Assembly: GCA_016787415.1 (NCBI GenBank) | Contig: JAEUUT010000152.1 | Location: 1 to 36,918 of the forward strand | Length of the DNA stretch: 36,918 bases | Source of the DNA: Saprospiraceae bacterium | GTDB taxonomy: Bacteria > Bacteroidota > Bacteroidia > Chitinophagales > Saprospiraceae | Direction of reading: 5' to 3' | Part shown: positions 31,953 to 36,918 of the stretch, piece after piece | How positions within the stretch are numbered: position 1 is the first letter of the stretch | Layout: each line of letters starts with the position of its first letter | Notes under the pieces: generated by a model | What the model saw: only the letters and a program-made list of their open reading frames with translations | What the model was told of the DNA's origin: nothing | The model's database searches: none | Program-made: the position numbers and the translations under genes

Positions 31953-33263
31953 ATGACAAACCGCAAAATCATCCTCTTGGCTGCGCTGTGCGCCCTCGTT
32001 CTGGGAGCCATAGCGTATTATCAGTACCGACACGGGAAACCCCGTTTCGACTGGGATGATTCGTGGAACAAAAAGGCATACAAGGAAAGCAATACCGAGC
32101 CGTATGGTACGCAGGTGTTGCACCAACTTTTGAAAGGCTATTTTCCGGATTTTAAGCGAATTGATATTACCAGCAACGTAGGCGAAGAACTGCCACGCGA
32201 CAGCACAGGGCAAAAAGCAGCCAATTATGTGTTTGTCGGCGAAGCCATGTACCTCGATTCGCTGAGTACGGCCCGCTTGCTGGAATTCGTGCAAAGCGGC
32301 CATACGGCCCTGATCTCCAGCAAAACGATCCCTTTCGACCTGATGTTTCACCTCTACTACGAGGAATGTCAGGGAAATGCCTGGGATGATTATTCGAGTG
32401 TGGAAGACTCGCTCGTGACCTTATCGCTGGTGCAACCAGTGCTGGCCTCGAACGCTGTGCAATGTTACTATTCCCGCCAAAACCGGATCGGCACCTACAA
32501 CTGGCATTACATCGATCTCGATCATTTTTGCCGCGACCTACCCCAAACACCGCTGGGTCATGTGAACGACCACATCAATTTTGCTGAATTTCCCTACGGG
32601 AAAGGCAAATTCCTGTTGCATACCACGCCGATAGCGCTCACCAATTTCAGCCTACTGCGCCCCGATGTGCGTAAATATGCGGAAGGCGTTTTGTCGCACC
32701 TCACACCCGGCGATATTTACTGGGATGCCCTGAGTCGGGTGCCGGAAGCCGTTGGCCGCAGGCGCAACAACCGGGATGGATATAACCGCGGACTCCACGA
32801 TGAACATCCGCTCCAGTATGTGCTTCAGCAGCCGGCCCTGGCCTGGGCCTGGTACATGCTGGTAGCCATGGCGGGTATCTGGCTGTTTTTTCGAGGAAAA
32901 CGCCGGCAACGCATTATTCCGGTGCTGGCGAAAAACGAAAATTCCTCCTACCAGTTTATCGGTACCATCGCCAATCTGCACTTCCGCGAACGCAATTACC
33001 GCGGACTTTGCCAGCAAAATATGCGCTTGTTCCTGGCCCGCATCCGCGAACGATACGGGCTGGTAGCGCCCATGGATGCCGCTACGGGCGCCGTGCGCAT
33101 CGATGCCGATTTTGTGCAACGCCTGTCTGTCACGTCCGAGGTGCCTGCAACGCAGATCGAGGAAATTTTCAGGCAATATGCGGCTACGGTTCAGTACGAA
33201 CCGACAGAGGACATGGCCGTGCAGTTGTACCTGGCCATGGAAAAATTCTGGAAAGAGAAGTAG
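31953..33263 (+). CDS. DUF4350-domain membrane protein
   Basis: This 436-residue protein has one N-terminal membrane anchor (about 5-23) and a DUF4350-like domain (about 45-245, NTEPYGTQVLHQLLKGYFPDF; GHTALISS; GKGKFLLHTTPIALTNF). A second membrane segment follows (about 292-312, WAWYMLVAMAGIWLFF), then a C-terminal cytoplasmic region. DUF4350 proteins usually lie beside MoxR ATPase, DUF58 and DUF4129 genes in Bacteroidota. None is here, so this copy stands alone. It likely forms part of an envelope complex of unknown role. The start is fixed by the leaderless promoter. It converges on asnS, with element F between. Confidence 0.8.
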   Translation: MTNRKIILLAALCALVLGAIAYYQYRHGKPRFDWDDSWNKKAYKESNTEPYGTQVLHQLLKGYFPDFKRIDITSNVGEELPRDSTGQKAANYVFVGEAMYLDSLSTARLLEFVQSGHTALISSKTIPFDLMFHLYYEECQGNAWDDYSSVEDSLVTLSLVQPVLASNAVQCYYSRQNRIGTYNWHYIDLDHFCRDLPQTPLGHVNDHINFAEFPYGKGKFLLHTTPIALTNFSLLRPDVRKYAEGVLSHLTPGDIYWDALSRVPEAVGRRRNNRDGYNRGLHDEHPLQYVLQQPALAWAWYMLVAMAGIWLFFRGKRRQRIIPVLAKNENSSYQFIGTIANLHFRERNYRGLCQQNMRLFLARIRERYGLVAPMDAATGAVRIDADFVQRLSVTSEVPATQIEEIFRQYAATVQYEPTEDMAVQLYLAMEKFWKEK

Positions 33264-33265
33264 GG

Positions 33266-33382
33266 GGATTGGACAACGGATGAGGCGGATTTTTCCGGAT
33301 TTCAACAGATTTTCATCTAAATGGCTTTTTGATGAAAATCTGTTGAAATCCGGAAAAATCCGCTTCATCCGTTGTCCCATCC
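33266..33382. repeat. Element F: 52-bp inverted repeat of CGGAT-type units
   Basis: Arms 33266-33317 and 33331-33382 match at 50 of 52 positions around a 13-nt loop. The units are 9-10 nt (CGGATGAGG, CGGATTTTTC, CGGATTTCAA). It lies between convergent genes, starting 3 nt after the DUF4350 stop and ending 16 nt before the asnS stop. This is the paired form of the E1/E2 unit. Confidence 0.92.
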
Positions 33383-33398
33383 TTCTACGCAAGCGCAC

Positions 33399-34850
33399 TT
33401 AAAACTCCGCGCTTCCCGGATACCTCGGAAAAGCAATCACGTCGCGAATATTGGTCATGCCCGTCACGAACAGCACCAGTCGCTCGAAGCCCAAGCCGTA
33501 GCCGGCATGCGGGCAGGAGCCGAAACGGCGCGTATCGAGGTACCACGACAGTTCCTCTTCCGGGATGTGCATTTCGTGCATGCGGCGTACCAGCAGGTCG
33601 TAGCGCTCTTCGCGCTGGGAGCCGCCGACAATTTCGCCAATGCCGGGGAACAGGATGTCCATAGCGGATACGGTCGGGCCGGGTACCCCTTCTTTCGGGT
33701 CGTCCTGACGCATGTAGAACGCTTTGATTTCGGCGGGGTAGTTGGTCAGGATCACCGGCTTTTTAAAGTGTTTTTCCACCAGATAGCGTTCGTGTTCGCT
33801 TTGCAGATCGGTACCCCAGCCTTCTACCGGGAACTGGAATTTGCCTTTTTTATTCGGCGTGGAATTTTTCAGGATATCGATGGCCTCCGTGTAGGTGAGA
33901 CGTTCAAATTTATTGTCGATAACGAAACGCAGTTTTTCCGTCAGCGACATCTCGCTGCGCTGGTCTTGCGGCTTGCTTTTTTCTTCCTCGATCAGGCGTT
34001 CTTCCAGTATTTTCAGGTCGTCGGCGCAGTGTTCGAGCACATAGCCGATCACGAAAGACAGCATACTTTCGGCCAGGTCCATGTTGTCTTTCAGGTCGTT
34101 GAATGCTACTTCCGGTTCAATCATCCAGAACTCGGCCAGGTGGCGCGTGGTGTTGGAGTTTTCGGCGCGGAAAGTAGGTCCGAAAGTGTACACCTCGCCG
34201 AGTGCCATGGCACCCAGTTCGGCTTCTAGTTGGCCCGAAACGGTGAGGTTGGTAGAGCGCTTGAAGAAGTCTTGCGAGAAATCCACTTCGCCCGATTCGG
34301 TGCGTGGCGTGCCGTCGAATGGCAGCGTCGTTACCCGAAACATTTCACCGGCGCCTTCTGCATCGCTGGCTGTAATGACAGGCGTGTGCAGGTACACAAA
34401 ACCGCGGTCTTCAAAAAACTTGTGGATTGCGAAGGCCAGTTTGTGGCGAATGCGGAACACGGCCGCAAACGTATTGGTACGAAAACGCAGGTGGGCGTGT
34501 TCGCGCAGGAATTCCAGCGTTTGTTTTTTAGGTTGCAGCGGAAATTCTTCCGGGTTGCAGTCGCCGTAAATCTCGATTTCCGTGGCTTTCAGTTCCACTT
34601 TTTGCCCTTTGCCCTGCGATTCTATCAGGGTGCCCTGTGCGCGAATGGCCGCGCCAAACTTGAGCCGGTCAAGGATAGCAGCGTCGGTATTTTCAAAATC
34701 GACCACCACCTGCAGGTTGGATGCTGTGGAGCCGTCGTTGAGGGCCAGAAACTGGTTGTTTCGGAAGGCTTTTACCCAGCCTTTTACCTGTATAGTTGTG
34801 TTCAGCGGTTCGCTGCGGAGAATCTCGGCAATTTTTAGGCGCTTCGTCAT
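33399..34850 (-). CDS. asnS: Asparaginyl-tRNA synthetase
   Basis: This 483-residue class IIb synthetase charges tRNA-Asn. The N-terminal OB-fold anticodon-binding domain (about 1-115, VKGWVKAFRNNQFLALNDGS) is followed by the catalytic core with motif 1 near HTPVITASDAEGAGEMF, motif 2 in FGPTFRAENSNTTRHLAEFWMIEPE, and motif 3 GLGFERLVLFVTGM. An insert at about 270-320 is charged. The start at 34850 (MTKRLKIAEI) is chosen over the in-frame 34898, which lies at the promoter. A TATTTTTG box (34903-34896) precedes it, and the leader holds a small 6-bp hairpin with a GCA loop (34867-34881). Confidence 0.95.
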   Translation of the reverse strand: MTKRLKIAEILRSEPLNTTIQVKGWVKAFRNNQFLALNDGSTASNLQVVVDFENTDAAILDRLKFGAAIRAQGTLIESQGKGQKVELKATEIEIYGDCNPEEFPLQPKKQTLEFLREHAHLRFRTNTFAAVFRIRHKLAFAIHKFFEDRGFVYLHTPVITASDAEGAGEMFRVTTLPFDGTPRTESGEVDFSQDFFKRSTNLTVSGQLEAELGAMALGEVYTFGPTFRAENSNTTRHLAEFWMIEPEVAFNDLKDNMDLAESMLSFVIGYVLEHCADDLKILEERLIEEEKSKPQDQRSEMSLTEKLRFVIDNKFERLTYTEAIDILKNSTPNKKGKFQFPVEGWGTDLQSEHERYLVEKHFKKPVILTNYPAEIKAFYMRQDDPKEGVPGPTVSAMDILFPGIGEIVGGSQREERYDLLVRRMHEMHIPEEELSWYLDTRRFGSCPHAGYGLGFERLVLFVTGMTNIRDVIAFPRYPGSAEF

Positions 34851-34895
34851 ATCGGTGCGTTTGATAGGAGCAGCATGCTCCCTGAAAAAGAGCCG

Positions 34896-34903
34896 CAAAA
34901 ATA
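34896..34903 (-). promoter_or_regulatory. TATTTTTG -7 element of asnS
   Basis: The minus strand reads TATTTTTG, matching TAnnTTTG, 45 nt before the asnS ATG. It lies between the SIMPL gene stop and asnS, so asnS need not depend on the upstream gene. Confidence 0.5.
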
Positions 34904-34941
34904 GCAGTTTCTCCGCAAATACGACGGTAAAGGCTGTGGTT

Positions 34942-35961
34942 TTATTCCACTTTCAAAGTTTTGACTTCTCCGGTAGGCGTCACCAATACAAATTCTTTTT
35001 TCACCTCTGTGCGGACAGCCGGTTTGCGTTCGGGCAGCGTAAAGCGCACGATCAGGTTGTAGGAAAACTGCACAGCGGGCTCCAGAATTTCAGGGTTGAT
35101 TACGATGTCGTAGTCATTGGCAGGTACGGCATTATAGAAACGAGAAACGGGTTTGTCGGCCGAATTCACCACTGCATTGTTTTTTTCATCGTTGTCCAGC
35201 CGCTGTGTGCTGAACACCTGATAGGATTCGTACTGATTGATCGGGTAGGTCACCCAGGCGTTTTCGCCGGTAATGACATAGGCCGAATCGATGCCGATGC
35301 CTGCTTTGCGGTACTGCGATTTGATGGTAGCGAGGTACTGAAAAGCCGCGTCGCGCAGTTGGGAATACACTTTGTCGGAATCCTTGACAAAGTAATCGAC
35401 TTTGACGATGTCGTAAATTTCCTGGCGCGCGGCAGCCGTCACAATCCGGTCGAGCAGTGCAGGCCTGGTGTAGCGGATATGGATGTTTTTTTGGAGTTCA
35501 AAACCTTTGGGGATTTCGGTATAGGTCTTTTTGGAAAATAGTTTTTTGCTGACATCGTACTCGTATTTAGGCAGAAAATTGACCATATCCACATAAATAT
35601 CCTCGGTCGGGATACCCAGGCTTTTCAGTTCGGCCAGGAAACCATCGAGGCGGGCATTCAGGAGGGTATTCGTTTCATCGGCTGTTTTTCCCACCTGCAA
35701 CATGGCAAAAATCGCCACATATGATTCGGCTTTCTGGTTGGAAAGTGCGTTGATACTGATTTCCAACTGATTGTTTTCGAGAATACTGGCGGGTCGGGCG
35801 ACGGATCGGAACTGGGGCTGGTTTTGGAAGTAGTTGTTGCGCGGATAGTTTTGTTGTTGTTGTACTTCCTGTTGTTTTTGCACGCCGTAATTTCCCATTA
35901 CCTGGGCAGAAACATGGGCAGAAATAGCCAGCAGAACGAAGATTGTCAAGTGTTTTTTCAT
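34942..35961 (-). CDS. Secreted SIMPL (DUF541) domain protein
   Basis: This 339-residue exported protein has a signal peptide (about 1-19, [20 protein letters not shown]). A Gln/Asn-rich low-complexity segment follows (about 27-50, [13 protein letters not shown]). The rest matches the SIMPL/DUF541 fold, with [25 protein letters not shown] and [12 protein letters not shown], a family of periplasmic or surface proteins of uncertain function. It lacks a T9SS sorting domain. The gene precedes asnS on the same strand, though asnS has its own promoter. Its upstream region is shared with the divergent panD gene. Confidence 0.75.
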   Translation of the reverse strand: MKKHLTIFVLLAISAHVSAQVMGNYGVQKQQEVQQQQNYPRNNYFQNQPQFRSVARPASILENNQLEISINALSNQKAESYVAIFAMLQVGKTADETNTLLNARLDGFLAELKSLGIPTEDIYVDMVNFLPKYEYDVSKKLFSKKTYTEIPKGFELQKNIHIRYTRPALLDRIVTAAARQEIYDIVKVDYFVKDSDKVYSQLRDAAFQYLATIKSQYRKAGIGIDSAYVITGENAWVTYPINQYESYQVFSTQRLDNDEKNNAVVNSADKPVSRFYNAVPANDYDIVINPEILEPAVQFSYNLIVRFTLPERKPAVRTEVKKEFVLVTPTGEVKTLKVE

Positions 35962-36053
35962 GGCAATTGGTTTGTGTTGACGAATTGGTTTTTCTCCAAA
36001 CGGTCAACACCCCGGAAAATTGTCGGCTTGCATATGCACTCCGTTATTCCATA

Positions 36054-36061
36054 TACCTTTG
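36054..36061 (+). promoter_or_regulatory. TACCTTTG -7 element of panD
   Basis: TACCTTTG lies 59 nt before the panD ATG at 36121, giving a leader of about 55 nt. No equivalent box was found for the divergent SIMPL gene. Confidence 0.55.
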
Positions 36062-36120
36062 CCCAACAAAAGCCTGATTTCGCTTGTTTTATTGCGTTCA
36101 AATTTTGGATACTACCTGTC

Positions 36121-36483
36121 ATGTTTATAGAAGTTTTTAAAAGCAAAATTCACCGCGCACGCGTCACGCAGGCCGACCTCAACTATGTCGGCAGCATTAC
36201 CATCGATGAGGAATTGATGGAAGCCGCCAATATTCTGGAAGGGGAAAAAGTGCAGATCGTCAACAACAACAATGGCGAACGCTTCGAAACCTACACCATT
36301 CGCGGCGAACGCGGCAGCGGTGTCATTTGCCTCAACGGCGCGGCCGCCCGGCGTGTGCAAGTCGGCGATATCGTCATTATCATTTCCTATGCGATGATGA
36401 CGCCGGAGGAGGCGAAGGAGTTTAAGGGTGTGGCGGTATTTCCGGATGAGAATAACAGGATTGTAGTAAGTCCTGAGTCGTAA
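36121..36483 (+). CDS. panD: Aspartate 1-decarboxylase
   Basis: This 120-residue pyruvoyl enzyme makes beta-alanine for pantothenate and coenzyme A. The self-cleavage site is Gly24-Ser25 in NYVGSITID, the serine becoming the pyruvoyl group. Other landmarks are [42 protein letters not shown] and the ending PDENNRIVV. Full family length. The last four residues (SPES) and the TAA stop are exactly the outermost bases of the left arm of element A4, so the C-terminus is repeat-encoded. No panB or panC lies nearby. Confidence 0.95.
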   Translation: MFIEVFKSKIHRARVTQADLNYVGSITIDEELMEAANILEGEKVQIVNNNNGERFETYTIRGERGSGVICLNGAAARRVQVGDIVIIISYAMMTPEEAKEFKGVAVFPDENNRIVVSPES

Positions 36484-36630
36484 CGTAGTCCTAAGTCCTG
36501 AGTCCTAAGTCCGTAGCGTACACCTTGTTACCCTTGGTGCCTCGATTAAGAATGCCAAGAGTAACAAGGTGTACGCTACGGACTTAGGACTCAGGACTCA
36601 GGACTTAGGACTACGTTACGACTCAGGACT
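36469..36630. repeat. Element A4: heptamer inverted repeat, arms differ by one unit
   Basis: The left arm (36469-36531) and right arm (36561-36630) are exact inverse copies except for one extra 7-nt unit on the right. The core GTCCGTAGCGTACACC is at 36509-36524 and its inverse at 36568-36583; the pairing continues inward through TTGTTAC. It spans the gap between convergent panD and the oxidoreductase, ending at the oxidoreductase stop codon. Confidence 0.93.
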
Positions 36631-36918
36631 CTATTTCCTGGAAACAGCAAACCGCTCCACGCCTACACTCGTCTCCTTTCCTCCAGCCATTTCTGCCACC
36701 AGTTTGCCCGTTCCGGCGCCGAGGCTAAGACCCAGCATAGCGTGGCCGGTGGCGATCATCAGGTTATCCGTTTTAGGCGCAAATCCGATATAGGGCATGC
36801 CATCGGCAGATACAGGCCGGAAGCCAAACCACACTTTTTCGCGCAGGTGTTGTTCCAAATCGGTCAGATCGGCTAATTGCCGGAATGCCGGGTCGTCGGT
36901 CATGCCCGGCAGGTAGCG
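36631..36918 (-). CDS. C-terminus of a FAD-dependent amine/D-amino-acid oxidoreductase
   Basis: The minus strand is open from the window end to a stop at 36631 (about 95 residues). It reads WFGFRPVSADGMPYIG and GHAMLGLSLGAGTGKLVAEM, the C-terminal signature of DadA/glycine oxidase-type flavoproteins (DAO family). The N-terminal FAD-binding part lies beyond the window, so the substrate cannot be judged. An internal Met at 36903 is not the start. The gene ends directly against element A4. Confidence 0.8.
   Translation of the reverse strand, partial: RYLPGMTDDPAFRQLADLTDLEQHLREKVWFGFRPVSADGMPYIGFAPKTDNLMIATGHAMLGLSLGAGTGKLVAEMAGGKETSVGVERFAVSRK

Noticed and set aside
1256..36630. MITEs or insertion sequences as an explanation of the repeats
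   Set aside because: No target-site duplications or transposase-type terminal repeats were recognised, and arm lengths vary by whole units. This is not excluded for the cores alone.
36569..36793. Frame beginning MYATDLGLRTQD, also seen near 14818
   Set aside because: It is produced by the right arm of family A elements and runs antisense into a real gene.

Overview
This 36.9-kb window reads as chromosomal DNA of a Bacteroidota bacterium, probably in or near Saprospiria. The evidence is type IX secretion (T9SS) C-terminal sorting domains on two secreted proteins, SprB-type repeats joined to an OmpA domain, a DUF2851 protein, a BlaR1-like M56 peptidase carrying TonB-C domains, and repeated TAnnTTTG promoter elements (the Bacteroidota -7 consensus) ahead of many genes. 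No tRNA, rRNA, CRISPR array, transposase or phage gene was seen. The class-level placement is inference.

Layout. 1-2155 (minus strand): start of a truncated gene, a small unknown protein, a Nudix hydrolase and a DUF218/YdcF membrane protein. 2331-7998 (plus): a secreted T9SS esterase and a 1348-residue SprB-repeat/OmpA surface protein. 8116-14028 (plus): xerD, an EVE-domain protein, a membrane protein, a LOG-family protein, hisS and an acyl-CoA dehydrogenase. 14369-16510: a blaI/blaR1-type repressor-sensor pair behind a promoter with two dyads 20 bp apart. 16518-18803 (minus): a glycosyltransferase and glyA. 18999-20900: upp converging on a MacB-like ABC permease. 21105-23089 (plus): pgeF, smpB and a membrane protein. 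23170-25299 (minus): a pabB-like gene and a YigZ/IMPACT protein. 25471-33263 (plus): DUF2851, an S9 peptidase, a vWA/T9SS protein and a DUF4350 protein. 33399-36918: asnS and a SIMPL-domain protein (minus), panD (plus) and the C-terminus of a FAD amine oxidoreductase (minus).

The most unusual content lies between the genes. At least sixteen intergenic sites carry arrays of short degenerate tandem units, usually arranged as long inverted repeats around a loop or conserved core. Unit lengths are 7 nt (three sequence families), 8 nt, 9 nt and 9-10 nt. Four copies of one family (A) share a 16-bp core stem and an imperfectly palindromic 43-45-nt loop. The arrays touch or form the 3' ends of glyA, yigZ, hisS, panD, blaI and the DUF218 gene, and several stop immediately before a TAnnTTTG promoter. 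In families A and C the strand that enters the element carries a stop codon in every unit, so all three frames close within about 21 nt. The heptamer period recalls the STRR repeats of filamentous cyanobacteria. I infer that these are a dispersed class of bidirectional terminator or boundary elements that grow by unit slippage. This is the main candidate for something undescribed here.

The protein-coding content is otherwise mostly housekeeping (translation, one-carbon, coenzyme A, folate and pyrimidine salvage genes) mixed with Bacteroidota envelope and secretion proteins.
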